Below the pieces are notes generated by a model that was not told where the DNA came from, made no database searches, and saw only the letters and a program-made list of their open reading frames with translations. DNA of 37,861 nt from Nitrospirota bacterium (GTDB taxonomy: Bacteria; Nitrospirota; Thermodesulfovibrionia; Thermodesulfovibrionales; JdFR-85): NCBI GenBank assembly GCA_015492515.1, contig WGEZ01000017.1:1-37861 (forward strand), given 5' to 3'. Each line of letters begins with the position of its first letter. Position 1 is the first letter of the stretch. The translations under genes and the position numbers were made by a program. This document shows positions 1 through 8,577 of the stretch, piece after piece.

Positions 1-177
1 AAAAATTGAACATTCCGTCTCCACCAAGACTCTTCAAGGTAGATTTAAAGGGTTAATTCCATAGTAACACGCCAAAAATCCGACACTACGCTAACTCCTT
101 GGTTTTACATATAAAATCAGCTTTTGTTATCCTATGACTGTCGAACGTGGGTGTAAAGTCAAAGAATTAAGTTGTGA

Positions 178-183
178 TATAAT
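178..183 (+). promoter_or_regulatory. -10 box of HEPN/MNT pair (possible leaderless start)
   Basis: A perfect TATAAT lies six bases before the ATG at 190, so transcription would begin at or next to the start codon. No Shine-Dalgarno sequence is visible and no good -35 box is seen at 16-18 bp spacing. The call rests on the -10 alone. The rest of 1-177 is AT-rich and shows no gene I can support. Confidence 0.4.
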
Positions 184-189
184 TTGATA

Positions 190-588
190 ATGAGAAGGAT
201 AACTGAAAAGTGGCTAAAACAGGGAGAGGCAGATTATAAAGCCGCCAGGGACAGTCTTAAAGCTGAGCACTATGAGTGGTGTTGTTTTCAAGCCCAACAG
301 GCTGCAGAAAAGGCATTAAAGGCCTTTTTGTATGAGCATGGATATACCTCTATAATCACTCACTCTCTAAAAGAACTGATTAAGGAATGCTCTAAAATAA
401 ATGAAGATTTCTCTTCCCTTATCCGTCACGCAAAAAAACTCGATATGTACTACATACCAACCCGATATCCAAATGGTCTTGGAGGGGACCTGGCTCCTGT
501 AGAATTTTATGATGAGGAGGATGCAAAGGAGTGCTTAGACTCTGCAGAGTTGATATTCAAAGAAGTAAAGAGATATTTAAAGAATTAA
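190..588 (+). CDS. HEPN domain protein of a HEPN/MNT pair
   Basis: A small all-helical HEPN protein of 132 residues, usually the effector half of a two-gene HEPN/MNT toxin-antitoxin module. The family signature is visible: a YEWCCFQAQQAAEKALKA helix in the first third, then a YYIPTRYPN segment near residue 95. It belongs to the YIPTRYPN branch and has no obvious R-X4-6-H ribonuclease motif, so RNase activity cannot be assumed. I chose the ATG at 190; a TTG at 184 is in frame, but it directly abuts the TATAAT box. The nucleotidyltransferase gene overlaps its 3' end. The region is AT-richer than the rest of the window, which suggests accessory DNA. Confidence 0.85.
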   Translation: MRRITEKWLKQGEADYKAARDSLKAEHYEWCCFQAQQAAEKALKAFLYEHGYTSIITHSLKELIKECSKINEDFSSLIRHAKKLDMYYIPTRYPNGLGGDLAPVEFYDEEDAKECLDSAELIFKEVKRYLKN

Positions 589-866
589 AAGAGTTCATAG
601 AGACACTTCGGCAGACGCTACCAGTGAAGGAGGTGTATCTTTACGGGTCTTTTGCAAAGGGTGAGATTCATGAAGGAAGTGATATTGACCTGATAATCGT
701 AGGAGACTTCAAAGAACGGTTTTTTGACAGGATAGGAAAAGTGCTTGACCTTACAGATCTGCCCATTGAACCCCTTGTGTATACTGAAGAAGAGTTTAAA
801 CAGATGAAAAATGAAGGCAATCCTTTTATTGCCGAGATAATGAAGGATGCAAAGAGGTTATTGTAA
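531..866 (+). CDS. Minimal nucleotidyltransferase (MNT), antitoxin-type
   Basis: A 111-residue minimal nucleotidyltransferase of the DNA polymerase beta fold, the usual partner of HEPN proteins; in studied modules it neutralises the toxin by adding nucleotides to it. The catalytic signature is intact: YGSFAKG at about residues 37-43, followed by GSDIDLIIVG with the paired aspartates. The only conventional start that I see is the GTG at 531, inside the HEPN gene, giving a 58-bp overlap. An AAGGA abuts the GTG too closely for ideal spacing, so translation is probably coupled, and the first 12 or so residues may not be part of the native protein. Confidence 0.85.
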   Translation: MLRLCRVDIQRSKEIFKELKEFIETLRQTLPVKEVYLYGSFAKGEIHEGSDIDLIIVGDFKERFFDRIGKVLDLTDLPIEPLVYTEEEFKQMKNEGNPFIAEIMKDAKRLL

Positions 867-965
867 ATGCACCGTGAGGGAAAATACTATCCCGAGACCA
901 AGCCTGAGAAAAGGCATCCCGGAACGTCATCTGTTCTTAAAATCCTCTGCCACATGGGTGCCTCC

Positions 966-1216
966 TTACTTTTTCCCCTTCAAAAACTGAAGGGTTATCT
1001 CGGCCATCCTCTTGCCATAATGCTCGGCGGTCTTAAGGTCACCTTCTGCTGGGCCTGTTTCAACCTGAAAACTTGCGCCCATTGGGCCGATGAAAGAACC
1101 CGATCTGTTCAGGGCATCAGGCCCTGGACCTTCTATCCTGTCCATCTGTTCCGGATGGTTTTCAGAAGGAAGCAGTCCGTTGCCCACCCATATCATCCCG
1201 TGCTGCATGGGGGGAC
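966..1216 (-). pseudogene. 3' remnant of a WrbA-like flavodoxin/NAD(P)H:quinone oxidoreductase gene
   Basis: About 80 residues in the minus frame ending at 966 match the C-terminal third of the WrbA/flavodoxin-like NAD(P)H dehydrogenase family: HGMIWVG, then SGSFIGPMGAS, then GDLKTAEHYGKRMAEITLQF just before the stop. The N-terminal two thirds, including the FMN phosphate-binding loop, are missing. Upstream of about 1216 the same frame turns into nonsense opposite the helicase reading frame. No start codon or ribosome site precedes the conserved part. It is therefore a truncated gene joined to the 3' end of the helicase. The 99 bp between the MNT stop and 966 hold nothing I recognise. Confidence 0.7.
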
Positions 1217-4200
1217 TCCGTGACCCTCTGGAGGACCACCCGGTCCTCTCCGGCGAAGACGAGATAGCCCTCCACCCGGGGGAATCGGTCTCCGAAGCAT
1301 CGTCTCGCAATCCAGAGGTAGCGTCTCAGCTGGTTTACGTATCCTTCCATGAGGGGGGTGTCGCTGCTGGTCTTGAAGTCCATCACCCTCACCGTGCCGC
1401 CGTCGAAGACGAGGCAGTCGATCCTGTGCCGGGCGGATCCGTCCACAAAGGATGCCTCGTGGAGCCTCTGCTGCCCCTTGAGGAGCCTCTGAAAGTCAGG
1501 GTCAGCCGCAAGGAGGGATAGCCTCCTCTCGATGGACCTCAGTTCTTCTTCACCGAGTGACACGTACCGTTCCCTCACCTTCCTGACCGCCTCCTCCGTC
1601 GAATCCAGGCAGAAGCCCCAGAAGAGCTCCACAGCGTGATGAAACGCCCTGCCGAAGAGCCTCTCCCTGTACCCCTCGGTCCCTTCGACCTCTTCACCCT
1701 CCGCTTCCGTGAGTGGCGCCTCATGCCTGGAGGAGGCCCACCGGCGAAGACCCTCCAGGAACACCGGGCCCGGAGGGGCCGGACGGCCGTGCGCCGGCCC
1801 TTCCCCTTCAGGGGCGCCCTCGCGGGGGATGATCGAGCCGGTGCGGAAGAGCTCGACCACTCCGGTGTCTTCCCTCTTTCCGTCGGTGAACCCCTCGGAG
1901 AGGAACTCGTAGAGGATCTCCGAGGTCCGGAGGGTCCCCGCCGTCCGTTCGGCTACCACCATCAGGCCCTCCATCGCCCTCGTCAGCGCCACATAGAGAT
2001 GGTTCAGACAGTCCGTCATGATCCGCTCCTCTTCCCGGCTTCTGGCTTCCGCGAGCTCCGGGACGAGGGAGGCGATCTCTCTGCTCTCGCTCAGGTATAT
2101 CCCCCTTATCGCCATCTCATCGTCGAGGTCCAGGATGAGGGGGGTGTTCCTGGAGTCGAAACCCATCGAGGTCTCCAGCTCCGGGAGGATCACGTAGGGG
2201 AACTCCAGCCCCTTCGCCTTATGGACGGTCATGACCCGTACCGACCTCTCCGACAGCCCTGCAGGGATGTGGGCCTTAAGCGAGGAGCGGCTGTTCAGAA
2301 AGCCGATGAACTCGTCTATGCTCAGCGGGTCTGAGATCTCTTCCGAGGCCGCCATCCCGATGATGCGGAGGATGTTGGGGTCGTAGCCGAAGGCCCTCTG
2401 GAGGTCGAACTCCTCGACCGCCCTCTCGATGAGCCTGTACACCGGTATCAGGCCTGCGAGGGAGAGGAGCCTCTCAAGCTTCCCCTGGAGATCGGGAAGG
2501 GCTGCGGTGAGATCGCTCCAGTGAGGACATCGGTAGAAGAGGCGGCGGACCGCCTCGACGTCGAGGAGGCCCTGGACGGAGGCGAGGAAGCCGAGGAGGT
2601 CGACCGTCTGCCGGGGGTCTGCAAGCCATCCGAGGAGGTTCATCATCGCCCTCACCGAGGGCCTTGCTGTGAGGGCCTCCGTCGTCTCGGTCAGGACGGA
2701 GTATCCGTGGCTGCGGAGGAGTTCGGAGTACTCCTCGCAGGTCCTGTTCTTCTGACACAGCAGGGCTATATCACCTGGTGGAACACCCCTGGAAAGGAGG
2801 TCCTCGATGAAGGAGAGCACCGTCTCCCTCTTCAGCTCCGCAACGGCCCCCCTCTGGTCACCGGACAGCTCCCCTCTGTTGATGAACCTGATCTCCACAA
2901 GGCCCTCCTCGGTGAGGGTTGGTTCCTGCTCCTCGTAGTCGTATCCGTAGCGGGATGAGATATGGGAGAAGAGCCTGTTGACGAAGTCGACGATGGCCCT
3001 GCCGCTCCGGTAGTTCCTCTTCAGGCTCAGCGCCTTCAGTCGTCCCGGATAGAGGGAGAGGACGGTGTCAAAGAGCCTGCTCTCACCGCCGCGGAACCTG
3101 TAGATGGACTGTTTCGGGTCCCCCACATAGAAGAAGGACCCCTGCCTCTCCTTCTGTCCGACCCCCGCCGTCAGCTCATCCGTTATGGGCCTCAGTATCT
3201 TCCACTGGACAACGCTCGTGTCCTGGAACTCGTCGATCAGGAGGTGCTCGATCCTGCTGTCGAGGCGGAAGTAGAAGTAATCGGGGTTTTCCTTCATCAG
3301 GCCCCTGCCGATGAGGAGGTTGTGGCAGAGCCTGGTGACGTCGTTGAACCCGAGGACGTTGAGGGCGTGTTTCGCCCTGTCGGAGTAATCGAGGAAACCG
3401 CCGAAGAGCAGGAGGGTCGTCCTCTGGAAGAGCTCGCCCTTCTGCCTGAGGTAACCCTTCAACAGCTCCTTTAGCCTGAGGAAGGCCTCCTGCACCCCTT
3501 GAAGATATTCGAGGGAGGAGAAGGGCCTGTACTCGGTGTACCTCTCCTTCCGGAGGCTGGTGAGGCGTGCAAGGGAGTTCGGCCTTGCCTCTTCGTACCT
3601 CTTCAGTTCCGCGAGGGCCTGCCCGTTCAGCTCCGGATAGGTCTCCTTCATCCCGGCGGCGAAGGCCCTTGCCTCGGCCCTGAGCCCCTGGTCGAGGTCC
3701 CTCAGCCGGCCGAACTCATCGAGCAGCTCCCTCACCGATCCATGATCCAGGCCCTGGCTCCAGCCGCCGGTCCCTTCGAGCTCCGTCCTCACGGCAAGGA
3801 GTCTTCTGAAGCAGCCGTCAAGGAGCCTGAGGGGCGAGAGCTCGGCGGAGCCGCTCAGCAGGACCAGGTTTGTCAGAAGCTGCCTTACGGAGTCGTTGGA
3901 GTGGACCTCGCTGCTGAACTGGTCGTAGGCCTCCCTGTAGAGGTCCTCCTCTTCCGATTCGGTGATCATCCTGAAATCGGGCAGCACCCCGGCCTCGAAG
4001 GGAAAGAGCCTGAGGATGGAGTTGAAGAAGCTGTCGATCGTGGAGACCCTGAGCCTTGAGATCTCCCTCACGATCCTCCCCTGCACCTCTGCCGCCTTGC
4101 TCCTCAGGTGGTCCAGGACCTCGTGGCGGTCCCTGAAGCCGCCCTTCCTCAACCAGTACTCCACGAGCATGAGGAGCTCCTCCCTCTCCTCCGGTGCATC

Positions 4201-4419
4201 TCCGCCGGCAAGGTGTGCGAGGGTGTCGATGATCCTCTCGTACATCTCGTTGGTCGCCTTGTTCGTGAAGGTGAGGCAGAGTATGCCGTCGGGCTCGACA
4301 CCCTCGAGGAGGAGGTTCACCACCCTGAGGCTGAGGTTTGAGGTCTTTCCGCTGCCGGCGGATGCCTTGAGGGCGATGCTCTCTTCAGGAGAGAGGATCT
4401 CCAGTACAGCGGGCCTCAT
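1162..4419 (-). CDS. UvrD/AddA-like ATP-dependent helicase-nuclease
   Basis: A 1085-residue RecB/AddA-type superfamily 1A helicase fused to a PD-(D/E)XK nuclease, expected to process double-strand breaks. Visible motifs are Walker A ASAGSGKT (19-26), LIDEFQDT (about 394), TVHKAKGLEF (about 728) and YVALTRAMEG (about 806). The C-terminal nuclease has HRIDCLVFDGG, MDFKTS (about 1010) and QLRRYLW, so it looks active. It overlaps hisC by four bases (ATGA), so the two are co-translated. No addB-like partner is in the window. The last 19 residues, after VVLQRV, look foreign: the same DNA encodes a WrbA-like remnant in another frame, so the native 3' end was probably lost near 1220. Confidence 0.88.
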   Translation of the reverse strand: MRPAVLEILSPEESIALKASAGSGKTSNLSLRVVNLLLEGVEPDGILCLTFTNKATNEMYERIIDTLAHLAGGDAPEEREELLMLVEYWLRKGGFRDRHEVLDHLRSKAAEVQGRIVREISRLRVSTIDSFFNSILRLFPFEAGVLPDFRMITESEEEDLYREAYDQFSSEVHSNDSVRQLLTNLVLLSGSAELSPLRLLDGCFRRLLAVRTELEGTGGWSQGLDHGSVRELLDEFGRLRDLDQGLRAEARAFAAGMKETYPELNGQALAELKRYEEARPNSLARLTSLRKERYTEYRPFSSLEYLQGVQEAFLRLKELLKGYLRQKGELFQRTTLLLFGGFLDYSDRAKHALNVLGFNDVTRLCHNLLIGRGLMKENPDYFYFRLDSRIEHLLIDEFQDTSVVQWKILRPITDELTAGVGQKERQGSFFYVGDPKQSIYRFRGGESRLFDTVLSLYPGRLKALSLKRNYRSGRAIVDFVNRLFSHISSRYGYDYEEQEPTLTEEGLVEIRFINRGELSGDQRGAVAELKRETVLSFIEDLLSRGVPPGDIALLCQKNRTCEEYSELLRSHGYSVLTETTEALTARPSVRAMMNLLGWLADPRQTVDLLGFLASVQGLLDVEAVRRLFYRCPHWSDLTAALPDLQGKLERLLSLAGLIPVYRLIERAVEEFDLQRAFGYDPNILRIIGMAASEEISDPLSIDEFIGFLNSRSSLKAHIPAGLSERSVRVMTVHKAKGLEFPYVILPELETSMGFDSRNTPLILDLDDEMAIRGIYLSESREIASLVPELAEARSREEERIMTDCLNHLYVALTRAMEGLMVVAERTAGTLRTSEILYEFLSEGFTDGKREDTGVVELFRTGSIIPREGAPEGEGPAHGRPAPPGPVFLEGLRRWASSRHEAPLTEAEGEEVEGTEGYRERLFGRAFHHAVELFWGFCLDSTEEAVRKVRERYVSLGEEELRSIERRLSLLAADPDFQRLLKGQQRLHEASFVDGSARHRIDCLVFDGGTVRVMDFKTSSDTPLMEGYVNQLRRYLWIARRCFGDRFPRVEGYLVFAGEDRVVLQRVTESPHAARDDMGGQRTASF

Positions 4420-5465
4420 CGTCTGCGGTCCCGGCTGAGGACCTCCCTCAGGGAGTCCAAGAAGAGCCTGTTCTCCTCAGGTGTTCCCACCGTCACCCTG
4501 AGGCAGTCCCTGACAGAGCCCCTCATATCCCTCACGAGCACACCCCTTGAGAGGAGTCCCTCGTGTACATCGGAGGCCCCCCTCACCTTGAAGAGTATGA
4601 AGTTCGCCTCCGAGGGATAGGGGGTCACGCCGTCGATCCTCTCCAGCTCCCTGTACAGCCTCTCCCTCTCCCTGCTTATCACCCTCAGGGCCTTCTCGAT
4701 CTCTCCATACCGCTTCATCACCTCCACGGCCACGGCCTGAGAGAGCGCATTGACGTTGAAGGGAAGGCGGACCCTATCGACCGCGTCTATCAGCTCCTTC
4801 CTTGCAAGGAGGAACCCCACCCTCAGGGATGCAAAACCGATCTTGCTCAGGGTGCGCATTATGGCGAGGTTGTCGAACTCCTCAAGGAGCCTGAGCATCC
4901 CCCACCTGCTCGAGAAGGGCTGGTAGGCCTCATCGACGACGACGATGCCCCTTGAGGCCTTGATGATCCGGAATATCCTCTCCGATGAGAAGCAGTTGCC
5001 CGTGGGGTTGTTGGGTGAGCTGAGGAAGATCAGTTTGGGTCTGGCTTCCCTGATCACCTCCGTCATCCCTTCCGTGTCGAGGTCGAAGCTCCTGTCAAGG
5101 GGCACGCCGATCCCCTCTTCGCCGAGGATCCGCGAGATTATGCCGTACATCGAGAAGGTGGGGGTCGGGTACAGGACAGGGCCGCCGAAGGCGGTTATGA
5201 GGTAGTAGATTATCTCGTCAGAGCCGTTCCCTATCAGGATGTTTCCGGGCCTGAGCCTCCATCTCCTCGCCGCGGCGCGTTTCAGCTCCCTCCCCTCGGG
5301 GTCGGGATACCTGTTCGTGGAGACGGTCTTCTCCAGGCCCTCAAGCAGGTAGGGGAAGCCGTAGGGGCTCTCGTTCGCATCGAGCTTCACCCTGCAGGGG
5401 ATCTCCTCGGCGCTGTAGCCCTTCAGTCTCCTTATGTTCTTCCGCAGCAGCCGGTTGAGGTTCAT
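4416..5465 (-). CDS. hisC: Histidinol-phosphate aminotransferase
   Basis: A fold-type I PLP aminotransferase converting imidazole-acetol phosphate and glutamate to histidinol phosphate in histidine biosynthesis. Family features include KLDANESPYGFP near the N-terminus, NRYPDPEG, IGNGSDEII, SSPNNPTGNCF, VVDEAY and the PLP lysine in RTLSKIGFASLRVGF (about 206). I chose ATG 5465, which has AAGGGT seven bases upstream; a GTG at 5480 is also in frame. The length of 349 residues is normal. No other his gene is adjacent; it is wedged between a regulator and a helicase. A broader-specificity aromatic aminotransferase role is possible. Confidence 0.92.
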   Translation of the reverse strand: MNLNRLLRKNIRRLKGYSAEEIPCRVKLDANESPYGFPYLLEGLEKTVSTNRYPDPEGRELKRAAARRWRLRPGNILIGNGSDEIIYYLITAFGGPVLYPTPTFSMYGIISRILGEEGIGVPLDRSFDLDTEGMTEVIREARPKLIFLSSPNNPTGNCFSSERIFRIIKASRGIVVVDEAYQPFSSRWGMLRLLEEFDNLAIMRTLSKIGFASLRVGFLLARKELIDAVDRVRLPFNVNALSQAVAVEVMKRYGEIEKALRVISRERERLYRELERIDGVTPYPSEANFILFKVRGASDVHEGLLSRGVLVRDMRGSVRDCLRVTVGTPEENRLFLDSLREVLSRDRRR

Positions 5466-5493
5466 CGCATGACCCTTCACGAAGCAGGTGAAT

Positions 5494-5512
5494 GGTTACG
5501 ACGGACGTAACC
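5494..5512. repeat. 7-bp perfect inverted repeat between regulator and hisC
   Basis: GGTTACG and CGTAACC are separated by five bases, in the 90-bp gap between the regulator stop (5556) and the hisC start (5465). There is no T-run on the minus-strand downstream side, so it is a poor intrinsic terminator. It could be an operator or a processing hairpin. Confidence 0.4.
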
Positions 5513-5555
5513 CCCGGGTCAGACCTGATGGACGCAACCAGGGGATCGGCCCGGT

Positions 5556-6893
5556 TCAGAGGAGGTTGTATTTTAACATTTTCGTCCTCAGCTGTCTCCT
5601 CGTTATCCCCAGGCGCGCGGACGCCCTCGTCTGGTTCCAGTTCTCGGCCTCCAGGGCCCTCAGCACGGCCGCACGCTCGAGCTCCGAGAGGGTCAGGTCT
5701 CCCAGTGACTCCATCATGTCCTCCGCCTCCCTCAGTGGTTTCTGGATCAGCTTCTTCGGGAGGTCGTCGAGCACGATGGTCTCGTACTTGGTCAGCACGA
5801 CCGCCCTCTCCATGACGTTCTGGAGCTCCCTCACGTTCCCCGGCCAGTCGTAGTTTATGAGTGCGTCGAGGGCCATGGGGTCTATCCCCTTGATGAACTT
5901 CTGGTTCTCCTCGGCATACCTCCTCATGAAGTGGTGGATGAGCAGGGGGATGTCCTCACGCCGTTCCCTCAACGCCGGCACCCTGATGGGGATGACGTTC
6001 AGACGGTAATAGAGGTCCTCCCTGAACCTGCCTGAACGGAGATCGTCCTCGAGGTTGCGGTTCGTGGCTGCGATTATCCGGCAGTCCGACCTTATCGGCC
6101 TCGTGCCCCCGATCCTGTAGAACTCCTTCTCCTGGATGAACCTCAGGAGCTTCACCTGCATGGGAAGGGGCATCTCCCCGATCTCGTCGAGGAAGAGGGT
6201 CCCCCTGTTCGCGATCTCCACCTTGCCGGCCTCCCTGGAGACCGCTCCGGTGTAGGCGCCTGCCTCGTGGCCGAAGAGCTCGTTCTCTATCAGTTCCGCC
6301 GGGATCGCGGCACAGTTGATCGCCACGAAGGGGGCCTCCCTCCTGCTGGAGATCTCGTGGATGGCCCTTGCAACAAGCTCCTTTCCGGTTCCCGACTCAC
6401 CGGTGATGAGCACGTTCGAGCGGCTTCCGCTGATTATCCTTATGGTCGCCAGGATCTCCTGCACGGCCCTGCTTCTGCCGATGATCCCGTACTGTTCGTC
6501 CTGCTGGACGGTGCTTTCACCGGCCGCAGGCTTCCGGTGCAGCAGGGCATGCCTGATTACGGCGAGCATCTCATCCAGCTCTACGGGCTTGGTCAGGTAG
6601 TTCGCCGCACCCGCCTTCATCGCCTCCACGGCGTTCTCTATGCTTCCGTAGGCGGTTATCATTATCACCGGCAGCTCCGGGTTCTTCTCCTTTATCAGCC
6701 TCAGGAGGTCTATCCCGGACCTGCCGGGAAGGCGCATGTCCGTCAGGACGAGGTCGAACTCCGCGTCATTGAGGCGCGAGAGAGCCTCCTCGAAGTTCCT
6801 CGCCGTCTCGACCTCGAAGTCCTCCTGTTTCAGGCTCTTTGCCAGGACACGCCTTATGTTCTTTTCATCGTCAACGACCAGGATCCGCGGCAT
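5556..6893 (-). CDS. NtrC-family sigma-54-dependent response regulator
   Basis: A cytoplasmic two-component activator of sigma-54 promoters, 445 residues. The receiver domain (1-120) has acidic residues VVDDE and phospho-acceptor D52 in VLTDMRLPG. The AAA+ domain follows with Walker A GESGTGKE (165-172), the sigma-54 contact loop as GAYTGA (212-217, Tyr in place of the usual Phe), GTLFLDEIGE and the R-finger region. A Fis-type helix-turn-helix ends the protein (NQTRASARLGITRRQLRTK). The ATG at 6893 has GGAGGG six bases upstream; the frame stays open 29 codons further but without family similarity. It is the partner of the sensor kinase upstream and, by position, probably regulates the adjacent sox genes. 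Confidence 0.93.
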   Translation of the reverse strand: MPRILVVDDEKNIRRVLAKSLKQEDFEVETARNFEEALSRLNDAEFDLVLTDMRLPGRSGIDLLRLIKEKNPELPVIMITAYGSIENAVEAMKAGAANYLTKPVELDEMLAVIRHALLHRKPAAGESTVQQDEQYGIIGRSRAVQEILATIRIISGSRSNVLITGESGTGKELVARAIHEISSRREAPFVAINCAAIPAELIENELFGHEAGAYTGAVSREAGKVEIANRGTLFLDEIGEMPLPMQVKLLRFIQEKEFYRIGGTRPIRSDCRIIAATNRNLEDDLRSGRFREDLYYRLNVIPIRVPALRERREDIPLLIHHFMRRYAEENQKFIKGIDPMALDALINYDWPGNVRELQNVMERAVVLTKYETIVLDDLPKKLIQKPLREAEDMMESLGDLTLSELERAAVLRALEAENWNQTRASARLGITRRQLRTKMLKYNLL

Positions 6894-7086
6894 CTTCGCC
6901 CTCCCCGGGGCAATGATTCCTTCCTTCCACGTCTCTTGCCCGAGGCCTTCCCGACGGGGGCACCGAGACGATCGAACCACCCCGTGCAGCCTCGGTGTGA
7001 CCCCCGTATTCTCCGGAGTTTGCTGTAGGTGGCTTCACTGTGATTTCAACCTCCCTGCCTTGGCTCCCGCCCTTCTGTCCGCAGCA

Positions 7087-8577
7087 TCACTTGCCCGTCT
7101 TCAGAAGCCCTTCACCGGATTCCCTCCGCAGACGTCCGGCCTCCGCAAGGGGGAGGGTGATCAGAAAACGCGCCCCTCTCTCGGAGTCGAGGATCCTTAT
7201 GTCTCCGTGATGGGCCACTATTATCTTGTAAACAGTCGCAAGGCCGAGGCCGCTGCCCTCGGCCTTGGTGGTGAAGAAGGGCTGGAATATCCTCGGGGCC
7301 ATCTCCCCCGGGATGCCAGGACCGGTGTCCTCCACGAGGACCTCCAGGGCGTCCCCGCTCCTCCTGTACTCGACGTAGATACGTCCGCCTCCCTCCATGG
7401 CCTGGACGGCGTTTATGAAGAGGTTCATGAAGGCCTGTTTCAGGAGGGTGGGATCACCCATCACCTCGGCGGCGTCGCCGCCCCTTCTCACCACCGTTAC
7501 CTTCCCTTCCTCGAAGTCAGGCTCCAGGAGCTCGATCACCTTGTTTATTATATCATCAATGTTGCAGGGGACGGGTGAAGGTGAGGGTATCCTCGCAAAC
7601 CGCAGGAATTCGTCGGCCATCATGGTCATCTCCACCGTCTCGTCCTTGATTATCTCTATGTACTCCTGCACCTCCGAGAGGTCCCCGGAGCGTTTGATGC
7701 CCGAGATGGCCCCCCTTATGGCATAGAGGCTGTTTCTTATCTCATGGGCGATCTGTGCCGACATCTGTCCCACCGTGGCCATGCAGGTGAGCCTCTCACG
7801 GTCTTCGGACATCTTCTTGAACTCCCTCAGATAGTTCCTCAGGTTCTCCGTCATGCAGTGAAAGGCATGCCTCAGCTGGACCGTTTCGTCACGGTCGGAG
7901 GGGTCGCTCAGCTCACCGCTTCCGGACTGTATCTCCCTCTCGAACTCCTCTATCTCCCTCAAGAGGTTCCTGATGGGCCGCGTCAGCACCATGGAGACGA
8001 CGAAGGCACCGCTGACGCCCACGGCGAATATGATCACTGCGATATACACGAGCTGGATGATCGTCTTCCTGAATTCGAGGTCGAGCGCCCTGTTCTCCGC
8101 CTCCCAGTCGAACTCCACCTCGACGGCGCCGAGCAGGTCTCCGTCGATCTCCACCGGGACGACGACGTCCGCCTCCGGTGAGGCCGGAGGGATGGGGTCC
8201 TTCCCGATGGTGGTCTTCATCTTCTCCAGCAGCCCCTTGTCCAGCCCGCCTATCATCTGGAGGTCGTCGGAGGAGATGACTATACCGCGCCTGTCCACGA
8301 TCTTCGCATGCTTTATCTGCCCGGCCGACTTGAGTCGACGTATCTGCTCCATCAGGAAGCCGTAGTCGTCGGAGACGATCGAGTCCGACGCGGTGACGGC
8401 CAGCTTCCTGGCGATGCTCAGGTGGAACTGGTTGAGCTGGGCATTGAGGTTCTTCCGGGCGGACGAAAGGACGACGATGCTCACCGAGAGATAGATCACC
8501 AGGATCAACGCCACGACGTAGACCACGCCCTTTGTCTTGATGCTCGTCCGTCTGTGTATCTCCTTCAGGATCCTCAT
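7087..8577 (-). CDS. Membrane sensor histidine kinase
   Basis: A transmembrane histidine kinase of 496 residues. A first membrane helix spans about residues 17-40 and a second about 175-200. The roughly 135-residue periplasmic segment between them has no family I can name with confidence. A HAMP linker (about 200-250) leads to HisKA with phospho-acceptor His about 278 in [13 protein letters not shown], and then a HATPase domain with DTGPGIP and GSGLGLA. The start overlaps the stop of the PhnD-like gene by four bases (ATGA), so sensor and binding protein are translationally coupled. The regulator gene follows after 193 bp. The close coupling suggests that the binding protein supplies the ligand signal. 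Confidence 0.93.
   Translation of the reverse strand: MRILKEIHRRTSIKTKGVVYVVALILVIYLSVSIVVLSSARKNLNAQLNQFHLSIARKLAVTASDSIVSDDYGFLMEQIRRLKSAGQIKHAKIVDRRGIVISSDDLQMIGGLDKGLLEKMKTTIGKDPIPPASPEADVVVPVEIDGDLLGAVEVEFDWEAENRALDLEFRKTIIQLVYIAVIIFAVGVSGAFVVSMVLTRPIRNLLREIEEFEREIQSGSGELSDPSDRDETVQLRHAFHCMTENLRNYLREFKKMSEDRERLTCMATVGQMSAQIAHEIRNSLYAIRGAISGIKRSGDLSEVQEYIEIIKDETVEMTMMADEFLRFARIPSPSPVPCNIDDIINKVIELLEPDFEEGKVTVVRRGGDAAEVMGDPTLLKQAFMNLFINAVQAMEGGGRIYVEYRRSGDALEVLVEDTGPGIPGEMAPRIFQPFFTTKAEGSGLGLATVYKIIVAHHGDIRILDSERGARFLITLPLAEAGRLRRESGEGLLKTGK

Noticed and set aside
867-1223. Plus-strand frame of 118 codons after the MNT gene
   Set aside because: It runs antisense to the flavoprotein remnant and the helicase end and resembles no family.
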